A stretch of DNA of 64,000 nucleotides from Hymenobacter glacieicola (GCF_014640315.1 NZ_BMGS01000004.1:62001-126000); one strand, 5' to 3'; numbered from the stretch's first letter, positions 9,515-18,301 are shown. Program-made: numbers and translations. Notes: a model not told the origin generated them from the letters alone.

Positions 9515-11170
9515 CTTAGTCGAAAACACCTTCTCGCCGGCAATCCAGGTTTGTTGGACTTTAGCACCGCGGAGCTTCTCCTTGGGCGCTTCCAGCAGGT
9601 CGGTGTCGAGGATGACGAAGTCGGCGGCCATGCCGGGCCGGATGCTACCCTTCTGCTTGTCCTCGAAGGCGGCGTGGGCGGCCCAGATAGTCATGCCGCG
9701 CAGGGCATCGGGGCGGCTCAGGGCGTTTTCCATCTGGAAGCCCTGGGCGGGGTAGTTCTTGGCATCCTGGCGCGCTACGGCCGAGTGAAAGCCAAACAGC
9801 GGGTTGATGTCTTCCACCGGGAAGTCGGAGCCGAGGGCTACCTGTCCGTACTGCTTGCGCAGTTGCTCGTAGGTGTAGGCCGTTTTTAGCCGCTCAGCCC
9901 CCAGCCGCTCCCCGGCCCAGTACATATCGGAGGTAGCGTGGGTGGGCTGCACCGAGGGCACAATGCCAAACTGTCCGAACTTGGGCATGTCGGCCGGCGT
10001 GATAACCTGGGCGTGCTCAATGCGCCAGCGCCGGTCTTTCTGACCTTTCAGGGCTTCCCCATAGATGTTGAGGATAATGCGGTTGGCCGAGTCGCCGATG
10101 GCGTGGGTGTTCATCTGGAACTTGCTGGCCGCAATGTCCTTGGCCAATTGGCGGTATTCCTTTTCGGTGGAAAGCAAGAAGCCGGTTTCCTTGGGCTTGT
10201 CGTGGTAGGGCTCCACCAGGCAGGCCCCGCGGGAGCCCAGGGCTCCGTCGGCGTACACTTTAAACGAGTTGACCGTGAGCCGGTCCTGGTACACGGGGCC
10301 GTTCTGGAAGTAGAACTGCTTATTGGCCGCCGTGGGGTTGAGCATGGTGTAGAGGCGCAGCTTGAGTTTGCCCTGTTGCTGCAGGGCCGCCATCTGGTCG
10401 ATGTTGGCTTTGTCGAGGCCGGCGTCGGCCAGGCTGGTTAGGCCCACGGCCACGCAGCGTTGCTGGGCTTCAAGCAGGGCGGCATTGGCTTCGGCGGGGG
10501 TAGGCTCCGGGATTTTGGCCGTCACCAAGTCCACGGCGTTGTCCACTAGCAAACCCGTCAGTCGGCCCGCCGCATCCTTGGTAATGGTGCCCCCGCTGAT
10601 GGGTGTGCGGGCCGTAATACCGGCCAGGTCCAGGGCTTTTTGGTTGACGAGGGCCGCGTGGCCATCTACCCGCACAATGAAAACGGGCGTATTCGGGAAC
10701 AGCGCGTCCAGGGTGTCTTTGGTCGGGAATTGCTTGCCGGGCCAGTCGTTCTGGTCCCAGCCGCGGCCCGTCAGCCAGGCCGCCTGGGGGTACTGCTGGC
10801 GCTGCTGCTGGAGCTTCTGCACTACCTGCTGCCAGGAGCCGGTACCCACCAAATCGGCGTCGCGCAGGCCCAGGGCGTAGCGGTAGAAGTGGCAGTGCGC
10901 ATCGTAAAAACCGGGGTAGATGAATTGGCCCTTGGCATCAATTTCCTCCTTGGCCTGAAACTTTCCGCGCAGCTCCTCCGCGGTGCCTACGGCCACAAAC
11001 TTGCCATCCTGCACGGCAAAAGCCTGAGCCTGGCTGAACGTTGAATCGACGGTGTAAACGGTGGCATTGTACACCAGCACGTCGGCGGCTTGGCGGGAGG
11101 TAGTCTGGCAGGCGGTGAAGCCTCCCAGCAGCAGAGGCAGCGCCAGCAACGGGCGGAAACGTGAGGTCAT
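9509..11170 (-). CDS. Amidohydrolase family lipoprotein (YtcJ-like metal-dependent hydrolase)
   Basis: The 553-residue protein starts with a lipoprotein signal ending GGFTAC (Cys21), so it is probably exported. The amidohydrolase core follows: the metal motif FYDAHCHFYRY near residue 108, later His residues (QMNTHAIGD, RRWRIEHAQ near residues 355-390), and GSDFPVEDINPLFGF near residue 445. Length and motifs fit the YtcJ/amidohydrolase-3 subgroup, whose substrates are often unassigned N-acyl or amide compounds. The gene stands alone between an inverted repeat and a repeat-containing gap, so context gives no hint of substrate. Confidence 0.88.
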   Translation of the reverse strand: MTSRFRPLLALPLLLGGFTACQTTSRQAADVLVYNATVYTVDSTFSQAQAFAVQDGKFVAVGTAEELRGKFQAKEEIDAKGQFIYPGFYDAHCHFYRYALGLRDADLVGTGSWQQVVQKLQQQRQQYPQAAWLTGRGWDQNDWPGKQFPTKDTLDALFPNTPVFIVRVDGHAALVNQKALDLAGITARTPISGGTITKDAAGRLTGLLVDNAVDLVTAKIPEPTPAEANAALLEAQQRCVAVGLTSLADAGLDKANIDQMAALQQQGKLKLRLYTMLNPTAANKQFYFQNGPVYQDRLTVNSFKVYADGALGSRGACLVEPYHDKPKETGFLLSTEKEYRQLAKDIAASKFQMNTHAIGDSANRIILNIYGEALKGQKDRRWRIEHAQVITPADMPKFGQFGIVPSVQPTHATSDMYWAGERLGAERLKTAYTYEQLRKQYGQVALGSDFPVEDINPLFGFHSAVARQDAKNYPAQGFQMENALSRPDALRGMTIWAAHAAFEDKQKGSIRPGMAADFVILDTDLLEAPKEKLRGAKVQQTWIAGEKVFSTKK

Positions 11171-11440
11171 AAAGGGTTAATTTGGTCGGGCGGGGTGAGG
11201 CTGAGTCGGCAATTGTCTGCCGCAGGCTGCAAGTTGAGGTAGAAAATTGAATGTTGAGCGGCCAGCTCAGCAGATTTGCGAGCTGTCCTGCAGAGGGAAA
11301 TCAAGGATGGTGCACTTCCGGCCTACGGACCGCACTGCTGAGCCTTCTGCGCTTCTGCATGATGGTCTTTCCCATCGCCGTGCCCTCAGCCTTGATTAAT
11401 GTTGGATTGATGTTATTATCCTTGAAGAATAAAAAGAACG

Positions 11441-11525
11441 GTCATGCTGAGCTTGTCGAAGCATCTCTACCGCTTCGTCTGAGCCTAGCCAGAGGTAGAG
11501 ATGCCTCGGCTGCGCTCAGCATGAC
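11441..11525. repeat. Dispersed intergenic inverted repeat (GTCATGCTGAGC type)
   Basis: Outer arms GTCATGCTGAGC (11441-11452) and GCTCAGCATGAC (11514-11525) are perfect complements. Inner arms GCATCTCTACC and GGTAGAGATGC also pair. The same design occurs at 22567-22682 and 55964-56058, and a related design at 32445-32525, 52958-53055 and 63351-63436. Confidence 0.85.
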
Positions 11526-11633
11526 AGCTAGTTTAGCTACTTAAGCAGCTGGGTAACCTCAGCCGAGCGGGACGCTTCCACCTTGCTTCTGCAGGGCATC
11601 GGATATAGCCAGGACGTGCTCCGCACAACAAAA

Positions 11634-11665
11634 AAGCCCCAACGCCTGGGCAGGCATTGGGGCTT
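11634..11665 (-). terminator. Intrinsic terminator of the AMP nucleosidase gene
   Basis: Read on the minus strand, a stem AAGCCCCAATGCCTG/CAGGCGTTGGGGCTT (one wobble) with a short loop is followed by a run of T residues. It starts about 20 bases after the stop codon. Confidence 0.88.
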
Positions 11666-11685
11666 CTGAAGGGGTAGCAAATTGC

Positions 11686-12459
11686 TTACTCGAAGCGCAT
11701 GTGCTTTACCGACTCGCCGGAGTTTTTCAGCTCCAGCAGCGACTCAATGCCAATCTGCAGGTGGGAAGTCACAAAGTCGGCGGTTACTTTTTTGTCGCTT
11801 TCCGAGGTTTTCACGCCTTCCGGGGTCATCGGGTTATCCGATACCAGCAGCAGAGCGCCGTGGGGAATTTCGTTCACGAAACCTACCGTAAAGATGGTGG
11901 CCGTTTCCATATCCACGGCCATGGCCCGGATCTGGCGCAGGTACTCCTTGAAGTTTTCGTCGTGCTCCCACACGCGGCGGTTGGTGGTGTACACCGTGCC
12001 GGTCCAGTAGTCTTTCTCGTGCTTCTTGATCATGGACGACACGGCGCGCTGCAGGCGGAAGGAGGGTAGGGCCGGAATCTCGGCGGGCAGGTAGTCGTCG
12101 GACGTACCCTCGCCGCGGATAGCCGCGATGGGCAGAATCAGGTCGCCGAGCTTGGTTTTGTTTTTCAGGCCCCCGCACTTGCCCAGGAACAGGGCTGCTT
12201 TGGGCTTCACGGCCGAAATCAGGTCCATTACGGTAGCCGCCATCGGGGAGCCCATGCCGAAGTTGATGATGGTAATGCCATTGGCCGTGGCCGTCTGCAT
12301 GGGTTTGTCCAGGCCGCGTACTTCTACCCCGAACTGCTCGGCAAACATGTGCACGTAGTTGATAAAGTTGGTCAGCAGGATGTACTGGCCAAAGTCATTC
12401 AGGGGTACGCCCGTGTAGCGGGGCAGCCAGTTCTCGACGATGTCGGCTTTGGTTTTCAT
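11686..12459 (-). CDS. amn: AMP nucleosidase, short Bacteroidota form
   Basis: The 257-residue enzyme is predicted to cleave AMP to adenine and ribose 5-phosphate. It has the nucleoside phosphorylase fold, with the phosphate-site motif NFGMGSPMAATVMDLI near residue 66, FLGKCGGL near residue 92, and the base-recognition segment MAVDMETATIFTVGF near residue 185 containing the conserved ME pair. A large N-terminal regulatory domain, present in the E. coli enzyme, is absent; this matches Bacteroidota homologues. It is a single-gene unit with its own terminator. Confidence 0.9.
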   Translation of the reverse strand: MKTKADIVENWLPRYTGVPLNDFGQYILLTNFINYVHMFAEQFGVEVRGLDKPMQTATANGITIINFGMGSPMAATVMDLISAVKPKAALFLGKCGGLKNKTKLGDLILPIAAIRGEGTSDDYLPAEIPALPSFRLQRAVSSMIKKHEKDYWTGTVYTTNRRVWEHDENFKEYLRQIRAMAVDMETATIFTVGFVNEIPHGALLLVSDNPMTPEGVKTSESDKKVTADFVTSHLQIGIESLLELKNSGESVKHMRFE

Positions 12460-12634
12460 AGGGTATGGTGGTTATGGGTTGCTTACAGAGAGGCTGCATC
12501 GGTATCGGCCGCGGCTACGGACCGCAACCAGCTACGCGCAGCCGGAAATAATAGGTACAAAAAAACCGTCGGAACCCAGGGAGAGTGGGTGCGACGGTAC
12601 GGGGCGAAAAGCGGGAGTTGACTACCCAGGGCCG

Positions 12635-12642
12635 TACCTTTG
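12635..12642 (+). promoter_or_regulatory. Putative -7 box TACCTTTG, start of a nearly leaderless mRNA
   Basis: A perfect match to the Bacteroidota -7 consensus TAnnTTTG ends 6 bases before the ATG at 12649. Transcription would begin at or next to the start codon. A well-spaced TTG at -33 is not evident. Confidence 0.5.
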
Positions 12643-12648
12643 GAGGTG

Positions 12649-13104
12649 ATGCAAGAGTTGAACCTGCCGCCTTTCGAGCACAAAGTTACACAATCCAGCG
12701 AAAATTTGCTAATCTGGGACGTTCTGCGCCGCCGCAACGTGGTGCTTACGCCCGAGGAATGGGTGCGCCAACACGTGGTGCACTACCTGATGAACCACCG
12801 TGGCTACCCCAAAGGCCTGCTGAGCCTGGAGCGTGGCCACCGCTACAACCAGCGCCAAAAGCGCACCGACCTGGTGGCCCTGGATGCTACCGGCCAGCCC
12901 CTGCTGCTAGTCGAGTGTAAAGCCCCTTCGGTGCCGATTACGGCGGCCGTGGCCCTGCAGGCAGCTACTTACAATCAGACTATCGGGGCCCCGCTGCTGC
13001 TGCTCACCAACGGCCTCAGCCACTTCTGCTGGCGCGTAAACTTCGAGCAGCGCACCAACGAGCGGCTCCTGGAAGTACCGGCTTATGGTGAAATGGTGAG
13101 GTAG
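12649..13104 (+). CDS. Orphan type I restriction HsdR N-terminal (HSDR_N_2-like) nuclease-domain protein
   Basis: This 151-residue protein consists only of the N-terminal domain of type I restriction R subunits. The PD-(D/E)xK-type core can be seen: Asp in KRTDLVALD (near residue 75), then LLLVECKAP with the Glu-x-Lys pair near residue 95, followed by the helix AVALQAATYNQ. No helicase region and no hsdM or hsdS gene is nearby. Small stand-alone versions are common in Bacteroidota and have no assigned function. The ATG at 12649 is chosen because it follows GGAGG and the -7 box; an in-frame TTG lies at 12640. Confidence 0.8.
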   Translation: MQELNLPPFEHKVTQSSENLLIWDVLRRRNVVLTPEEWVRQHVVHYLMNHRGYPKGLLSLERGHRYNQRQKRTDLVALDATGQPLLLVECKAPSVPITAAVALQAATYNQTIGAPLLLLTNGLSHFCWRVNFEQRTNERLLEVPAYGEMVR

Positions 13105-13168
13105 TGAAATGGTGAGTTTGCTGTTCTGGTAGCGCCAGTAGGGCCATTAGCGCATTGAACCCGCCATT

Positions 13169-15064
13169 TTACTTATACAAGCTGTTGTCTGCCAAGCCGT
13201 TCAGAAAAAACTGCACGCAGGCTTTCAGCTCGTTGCCGTACTGCTGTAGCTTCTGCGGATCGGGGCTGGCCAAGGGGGTAGGGGGGAGCTGGTGATTCTG
13301 ATAGGGGTAGAGGCGCACGCGGTTGTCCACGGTCAGCTCCGTCACAAAATCGGAGTGGACGAGGAAGTAGCTGCCGCCGGTCAGGAACAGGGCCCGGCCC
13401 GGGGCAGTGGAGTCGAACACGGAGTAGCCGAAGGGTAGCAGGTGGCCCTGGGCCGGTACGCCGAGGTAGTCGAGCACGGTGGCGGGCAGGTCGGCTTGCT
13501 GGGTGATGCGCCGGGGGTTGGCGGCCGGGAGCTTACGGCCGGGATGAAACAAGAGCAACGGCGTTTTGTAGCTGCCCAGTGTGTTTTGGTAGTCGGGGCG
13601 CAGGGTTTGGGAGGTGTGGTCGGCCAGCAGGATGAACAGCGTGTTGCGGTACCAGGGCTGGCGGGCGGCCGTGCGGAAAAACCGGCGCAGGGCAAAATCA
13701 GTGTAGCGGACGGAGGCGTGAATGGGCAGCTGACCGGGCGCAAACCGGGTTTTGTACTGGGCCGGCACCGGAAATGGCTCGTGGGAAGTCAGGGTAAACA
13801 CCGTCGAGAAAAACGGTTGGCGCTGCTGGCCGAGCTGCCGGGCAAAGTACTGCAGGTAAGGTTCATCGAAAATGCCCCAGTGCCCGTCGTAATCGGGGCT
13901 TTGGGCTCCGCCGGGGTATTCCTGCAGGCCGTAATACTGTTGGATACCCGTGATGCCCGCGAAGGTGTTGAAGCCCATGGTACCGTTCTGGGCCCCGTGA
14001 AAAACGGAGGTAGCGTAGCCCTGTCGGCCGAGTATCTCCCCCAAGCCATGCAACTCGTCGGTCTGAAAGTTGGAGGTAATAAAGGGACTTTCCATCAGGG
14101 CCGGCAAGCCCGCCAGTACCGCCGGCAGGGCCTCAATGGAGCGGCGGCCGTTGGCGTAATGGTCCCGGAAAAACAGGCCCTGGGTGGCCAGTGAATCAAA
14201 GAATGGTGTGTAGCCCTGCCCGCCGTTTTCAATGCCATTGTACTCGGAGGCGAAGCTTTCTACCAGCAGAATGACCACGTTGTCGGGGTGGGTAGTACCG
14301 GGGCGCGGGGCGGGCTCGTGGGCCGCCAGCGCCGGCCGGAGCACGGCCCACGAGCTGAAGTAGCTGCGCCGTTCCGGGGGCTGGTAGCCCAGACTTTTCA
14401 GGAAGGTAAAGGTGCTGTTGAGCGTAACGTGGCCCAGAATAGGGGGCGTTTGCACGAAGGCGTGGCCCGTACGCAGGGGCTTAAGCTGCAGGCCACCCCG
14501 GATACCGAGCACCGTGAGCCCCGCCACCAATAGCAGCTCCAGGCCCGGCTGCAGCCACCGCCGACGGCCTGCTAACGGCCGGGCCGCCGTAGCATCGGGG
14601 CCCGGCATGGGGTAGGCGTACCACAACAGGCCAAACAGCAGCACAAACGGAATCAGCAGAAACCAGTAGTGCCCCGCCAGCTGCCCGGCTTGGCGCTGAA
14701 TGTCGCCGGTAATGGTGAGCAGCTCATTGCTGGTGCGGCGCCCGATAAACTTGAAATACTGGGTGTCAATCAAGTTCAGGGCCATGCCCGTAGCGTTCAG
14801 CGTCAGGTACACGCCGCGCACCGTGCGCTGCCAGCGGCCCCCAAGCCGGGGCACCAGGGAAAGCAGCACAAACGGCAGGTTCAGCAGCAGCAAAGCCGAC
14901 ATATCAAACCGGATGCCGTACCAGAAAGCACGCAGCACCTGCCCCGTAGTGGCCTCCTGAAAAACGGCGTGGTTGGCCCAGTAAAAGCCAAACCGCAGCA
15001 GCAGGTATATTCCCAGCAGCAGGACAAACCGCCGCAGCAGCAACTGCAAAAAAATCGAAGGCAT
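13169..15064 (-). CDS. LTA synthase-like membrane sulfatase/phosphoglycerol transferase
   Basis: The 631-residue protein has about five N-terminal membrane helices (residues 1-190) and a C-terminal extracytoplasmic alkaline phosphatase/sulfatase domain. Metal-site features are NVVILLVESFASEYNG (near residue 263), the nucleophile region YANGRRSIEALPAVLAG (near residue 305), with Ser at the catalytic position, and ILLADHTSQT near residue 480. LtaS and OpgB members transfer phosphoglycerol or phosphoethanolamine to surface glycans. Bacteroidota lack lipoteichoic acid, so the acceptor here is unknown. The gene overlaps no neighbour. Confidence 0.86.
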   Translation of the reverse strand: MPSIFLQLLLRRFVLLLGIYLLLRFGFYWANHAVFQEATTGQVLRAFWYGIRFDMSALLLLNLPFVLLSLVPRLGGRWQRTVRGVYLTLNATGMALNLIDTQYFKFIGRRTSNELLTITGDIQRQAGQLAGHYWFLLIPFVLLFGLLWYAYPMPGPDATAARPLAGRRRWLQPGLELLLVAGLTVLGIRGGLQLKPLRTGHAFVQTPPILGHVTLNSTFTFLKSLGYQPPERRSYFSSWAVLRPALAAHEPAPRPGTTHPDNVVILLVESFASEYNGIENGGQGYTPFFDSLATQGLFFRDHYANGRRSIEALPAVLAGLPALMESPFITSNFQTDELHGLGEILGRQGYATSVFHGAQNGTMGFNTFAGITGIQQYYGLQEYPGGAQSPDYDGHWGIFDEPYLQYFARQLGQQRQPFFSTVFTLTSHEPFPVPAQYKTRFAPGQLPIHASVRYTDFALRRFFRTAARQPWYRNTLFILLADHTSQTLRPDYQNTLGSYKTPLLLFHPGRKLPAANPRRITQQADLPATVLDYLGVPAQGHLLPFGYSVFDSTAPGRALFLTGGSYFLVHSDFVTELTVDNRVRLYPYQNHQLPPTPLASPDPQKLQQYGNELKACVQFFLNGLADNSLYK

Positions 15065-15148
15065 ATAATGAGGCGCTCGGCGTCTGCCAAGCGAGAAAGA
15101 AACGAAACCACGTACGGCAGCCGGCCAGAAACAGATTCTGGCGCTTTG

Positions 15149-15748
15149 CTACAGCGGCTTTAGGCGCACTGGCTGCCCGTCCGGCAAATCTTTGATCTGC
15201 CGGTAAAAGTCGGCTAGCCAGGTAAGGCGGGCGGCGGCCGGTACGGCTTTCGAGGTGGGCTTGCGGGTGCCGGTGGTGGCAATGCATACGGGCGGGTGCA
15301 GGCTTAGCAACTCGCCTGGTTTCAGCACGCCGCCACCCTGCTGGAACACCCGGAGCGCCTGCATGCCCAGGGCGTCGAGCGGAAACTTCTCGGCCCCAAA
15401 CAGGAAGTGCTTGAAATCAACCTCCAAATCGGCCAGTTCACCGGTTTCCGTGTCCAGAAACAGCACCGCGTCGCCGCGCAGCAGAAATTGGTTGCCCACG
15501 GAATCCTGAGCAAAGGGAATATCGGTTTCCGCCACCTCGTCGTAGGTGCGCCAGAAGGCGGTTTCGCCCTGCCAGGCTTCGGCCAGCGCGTGCCAGGCAG
15601 GCTCATTCACGCAGCCCCGAATGTACAGGCCGCCAAAGTAAGCCACTACCCCGTTCTGCTCCCGCAGGAAGGCTTGCAGGTAGATGGGAAGGCGGGCAAA
15701 GCTCACGAGGTCGGTCAGCTCGCCGCCGGTATACAGGATGCCTCTCAT
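15149..15748 (-). CDS. Possible SMI1/KNR4-like (SUKH) family protein
   Basis: The 199-residue soluble protein contains NGVVAYFGGLYIRGC (residues 33-47) and DIPFAQDSVGNQFLLRGDAV followed by LFLDTETGEL (about residues 76-106). This pattern resembles SMI1/KNR4 (SUKH) proteins, including Tdi1-like immunity proteins. Such proteins often neutralise polymorphic toxins, but no toxin gene is adjacent, so a role in immunity is only a possibility. No signal peptide is visible. Family assignment is moderate. Confidence 0.55.
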   Translation of the reverse strand: MRGILYTGGELTDLVSFARLPIYLQAFLREQNGVVAYFGGLYIRGCVNEPAWHALAEAWQGETAFWRTYDEVAETDIPFAQDSVGNQFLLRGDAVLFLDTETGELADLEVDFKHFLFGAEKFPLDALGMQALRVFQQGGGVLKPGELLSLHPPVCIATTGTRKPTSKAVPAAARLTWLADFYRQIKDLPDGQPVRLKPL

Positions 15749-15843
15749 GTAGGAATGGGTAATGAGTAGTGAGTAATGGAGGGTGACTAAGCGTGCCTTT
15801 GCCGGCTTTCTGGTAACGCAGCAGCAGGCCGCTTGTAACGAAA

Positions 15844-15886
15844 AATTGAGCGTTCCGACAGCCTCAAGCTGCCAGAACGCTCAATT
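15844..15886 (-). terminator. Terminator of the alanine dehydrogenase gene
   Basis: Arms AATTGAGCGTTC (15844-15855) and GAACGCTCAATT (15875-15886) pair perfectly. On the minus strand the stem is followed by a T-rich run, 32 bases after the ald stop. Confidence 0.8.
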
Positions 15887-15917
15887 CTTACTTGCTGATT
15901 ATCAATTGCTAAGTAAG

Positions 15918-17045
15918 TTAAGCAACCGCTTCTTCCATTACCGACTCCACCGACTCCAGAGGCAGACCCCAGGCTTCGGCTACGCCTTTGTAGACCACTT
16001 TGCCGTGCACCACGTTCAGGCCGAGGCGCAGGGCCTCGTCGCGGCGGCAGGCTTCCTGCCACCCCAGGTTCGCCAGTTTCACGGCGTAGGGTAGGGTAGC
16101 GTTGGTCAGGGCCAGGGTAGAGGTGTAGGGCACGGCACCGGGCATGTTGGCCACGCAGTAGTGCACGATGTCGTCGATGATGAAGGTCGGGTTTTCGTGG
16201 GTGGTCGGCTCGCAGGTTTCGATGCAGCCGCCCTGGTCCACGGCCACGTCCACGAGCACGGTGCCGGGCTTCATGGTCTTGAGCATCTCGCGGGTGATGA
16301 GGTGAGGAGCCTTAGCGCCCGGAATCAGCACGGCCCCAATGATGAGGTCAGCGGTTTTGATGGCTTCGCGGATGTTGTACTCGTTGGAGTACTGGGTTAC
16401 CACGTTCTTGGGCATGAAGTCGTCGAGCTCACGCAGGCGGTTCAGGCTGATGTCCATGATGGTCACCTGCGCACCTAAACCAGCGGCAATTTTAGCCGCC
16501 TGGGTGCCCACGATGCCCGCCCCGAGCACCAGCACTTCGGCGGGCTTCACGCCGGGTACGCCGCCCAGCAGAATGCCGCGGCCTTTCAGGGGTTTCTCCA
16601 GGTATTTGGCGCCTTCCTGTGGGGCCATGCGGCCGGCTACCTCGCTCATCGGGATGAGCAGGGGCAGGGCGCGCGAGGGCAGTTCCACGGTTTCGTACGC
16701 CAGGCACACCGCCTTGCGCTCAATCATAGCGTGGGTCAGCTCCTCGCCCGAGGCAAAGTGGAAGTAGGTGAACAGCAGCTGGTTTTCCTTGATAAGCGGA
16801 TACTCCGAGGCAATCGGCTCCTTCACCTTCACAATCATTTCGGCCTTGCCGTACACATCGGCAATGGTGGGCAGAATGGTGGCACCTGCCTGCTGGTACT
16901 CGGCGTCAGAGAAGCCGCTGCCGTTGCCGGCGGTAGCTTGCACAAACACCTCGTGGCCATGCTTACGGAATTCAGCTACGCCAGCGGGCGTCAGGCCCAC
17001 GCGGTTCTCGTTGTTCTTAATTTCTTTCGGTACGCCGATAATCAT
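15918..17045 (-). CDS. ald: Alanine dehydrogenase
   Basis: The enzyme (375 residues from the ATG at 17045) interconverts L-alanine and pyruvate plus ammonia with NAD. Evidence: MIIGVPKEIKNNENRVGLTP at the N terminus, catalytic Lys and His in IVKVKEP and TYFHFA (near residues 72-97), the Rossmann glycine motif VLGAGIVGTQAAKIA near residue 173, and DVAVDQGGC near residue 268. The length is typical (about 370). An in-frame extension of 62 codons upstream runs into palindromic repeats and has no family similarity, so the shorter start is used. A -7 box lies at 17102-17109. Confidence 0.93.
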   Translation of the reverse strand: MIIGVPKEIKNNENRVGLTPAGVAEFRKHGHEVFVQATAGNGSGFSDAEYQQAGATILPTIADVYGKAEMIVKVKEPIASEYPLIKENQLLFTYFHFASGEELTHAMIERKAVCLAYETVELPSRALPLLIPMSEVAGRMAPQEGAKYLEKPLKGRGILLGGVPGVKPAEVLVLGAGIVGTQAAKIAAGLGAQVTIMDISLNRLRELDDFMPKNVVTQYSNEYNIREAIKTADLIIGAVLIPGAKAPHLITREMLKTMKPGTVLVDVAVDQGGCIETCEPTTHENPTFIIDDIVHYCVANMPGAVPYTSTLALTNATLPYAVKLANLGWQEACRRDEALRLGLNVVHGKVVYKGVAEAWGLPLESVESVMEEAVA

Positions 17046-17101
17046 GGCTCGAAGCAGAGGGTGAAGGTGGGTGGATTGAGGATTGCCCGGAAAAGGCGGG
17101 A

Positions 17102-17109
17102 CAAAGATA
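17102..17109 (-). promoter_or_regulatory. Putative -7 box TATCTTTG for ald
   Basis: On the minus strand TATCTTTG matches TAnnTTTG and lies 57 bases upstream of the ald ATG. No clear TTG at -33 is present, so the call rests on the -7 element alone. Confidence 0.45.
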
Positions 17110-17130
17110 AGGTGAAAAGTGACAGGTGAT

Positions 17131-17353
17131 GGGGTGAATGGTGACAGGTGAGGAAGTATGGTAGCCCCAGCGGGGCGACATAGTGGTAGAAACCTCGCAG
17201 TATTATGGTAAAAGCCCCAGCGGGGCGGCACCCGTTGTTGAACAATTGGTGTCGCCCCGCTGGGGCTTTACTTTACCTAACCGGATTGTTTTTACTACCG
17301 ATATGCCGCCCCGCTGGGGCTACCATACTTCCTCACCTGTCACCATTCACCCC
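17131..17353. repeat. Nested inverted repeat (MITE-like) with 47-base arms built on AGCCCCAGCGGGGCG
   Basis: Left arm 17131-17177 and right arm 17307-17353 are exact reverse complements over 47 bases. Between them a second inverted pair (17211-17227 and 17253-17269) carries the same core. AGCCCCAGCGGGGCG thus occurs four times in about 150 bases, twice in each direction. No ORF of a transposase lies inside. The element separates the ald promoter from the stop of the DUF1573 gene. Confidence 0.85.
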
Positions 17354-17366
17354 GTCACCCCATCAC

Positions 17367-18140
17367 CTACTTAAACGGAACCGAAGCCCCGCTTTCCTTG
17401 ACCATGCTGCCGGCATTCAGATCTTGCACTACAGTTGCCTTTAGCGTCAGTTTGGCATCGCCATTCAGGTCGTTGCTGGTGATGACTACGGGCTCAGCCT
17501 GCGTGCCGAGCTTGCGCTGGCTGTACACCAGCTCTACCGTGGCGCTTTGGCCGGGCTTGATGGGGGAGGGCACGTTGCGGTAGCCCACGCAGTAGCACTG
17601 CGAGGTAATGGCGCCTAGCACCAGTTCCTGCTTGCCGGTGTTTTTCACCGTGAAGCGGGCTACCGGCGCTTGGCCGGCTTCCATTTTACCGAAGTCGTGG
17701 GTGGTGCGGTCCAGCACCAGGCGCGGCGACTGGGCCAATTGGGCCGGGGTAAGCGTAGATTTTACTTGCTCCTTGTTCAGTACGTTGCCCTTAATGGTGA
17801 GCACCGTGCTAGGGCTGGCGGCGTTGCTGGTTACCGTCACGGTTTTGTTGAAGATACCGGGCCGGCCGGCGCTGCTGTATACGGCCTTCACAATGCCGGT
17901 CTTGCCGGGCAGGACCGGTGTCTTGGTCCAGTCGGGGGTAGTGCAGCCGCAGCTGGCCTGCACGTTGGCAATGATGACGGGCTGATTGCCCACGTTGCGA
18001 AACTTAAACTCGTGGGTGGCCATGGTGCCCTCCGGTACGGAGCCGAAATCATGCAGCTCTTGCTCGAATTTGAGCATGCCCTGGGCCTGGGCGGCAGCGG
18101 CCACGAGCAGGGCCAGCAGGAAGGAGAATACGTGTTTCAT
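17367..18140 (-). CDS. Exported DUF1573-domain protein with two repeats
   Basis: From the ATG at 18140 the product is 257 residues, with a signal peptide (MKHVFSFLLALLVAAAAQAQ). Two DUF1573 immunoglobulin-like domains follow. The first begins HDFGSVPEGTMATHEFKFRN (residue 32) and carries CGCTTPDW; the second begins HDFGKMEAG (near residue 142) and carries QCYCVGYRN. Function is unknown; such proteins are frequent exported proteins of Bacteroidota and the domain resembles folds that bind surface partners. An upstream in-frame ATG at 18212 lies in repeat DNA and would bury the signal peptide. Confidence 0.87.
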   Translation of the reverse strand: MKHVFSFLLALLVAAAAQAQGMLKFEQELHDFGSVPEGTMATHEFKFRNVGNQPVIIANVQASCGCTTPDWTKTPVLPGKTGIVKAVYSSAGRPGIFNKTVTVTSNAASPSTVLTIKGNVLNKEQVKSTLTPAQLAQSPRLVLDRTTHDFGKMEAGQAPVARFTVKNTGKQELVLGAITSQCYCVGYRNVPSPIKPGQSATVELVYSQRKLGTQAEPVVITSNDLNGDAKLTLKATVVQDLNAGSMVKESGASVPFK

Positions 18141-18144
18141 TTCT

Positions 18145-18254
18145 CGAGAAGCTAGAAGTGAGAAGTCAAGAGCTAGAAGTGGGAAGGGAAGCGCAGCTAC
18201 GTCAGAATGCATTCTGACTCCTAGCTTCTACCTTCTAGCTCCTACCCAAAGATA
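18145..18254 (-). promoter_or_regulatory. 5' region of the DUF1573 gene: repeats and -7 box
   Basis: A -7 box TATCTTTG (minus strand, 18247-18254) is followed by about 100 bases of untranslated leader. The leader contains an 18-base palindrome GTCAGAATGCATTCTGAC (18201-18218) and several GCTAGAAG copies on both sides in opposite orientation, which can fold into a long hairpin. Confidence 0.5.
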
Positions 18255-18293
18255 ACCACAAAAACGCCTGACACCGCATCAAACGTAAATCCG

Positions 18294-18301
18294 TACTTTT
18301 G
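18294..18301 (+). promoter_or_regulatory. Putative -7 box TACTTTTG for the E1 dehydrogenase gene
   Basis: A perfect TAnnTTTG match lies 73 bases before the ATG at 18375. The -33 region lacks TTG at the usual spacing. Confidence 0.4.

Larger units (their letters stand above)
11171..11685. other. Intergenic region with one dispersed repeat and a terminator
   Basis: The 515-base gap between two leftward genes holds a dispersed inverted repeat at 11441-11525 and the AMP nucleosidase terminator at 11634-11665. A 97-codon open frame across 11251-11544 runs through the repeat and has no family features, so I do not call it a gene. Confidence 0.6.

Noticed and set aside
11251..11544. Open frame of 97 codons in the repeat-containing gap
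   Set aside because: Its end lies inside the dispersed inverted repeat, it has no similarity I recognise and no promoter.
17046..17231. 62-residue N-terminal extension of alanine dehydrogenase
   Set aside because: The extension lies in palindromic repeat DNA and upstream of the -7 box, while the ATG at 17045 starts the canonical N terminus.
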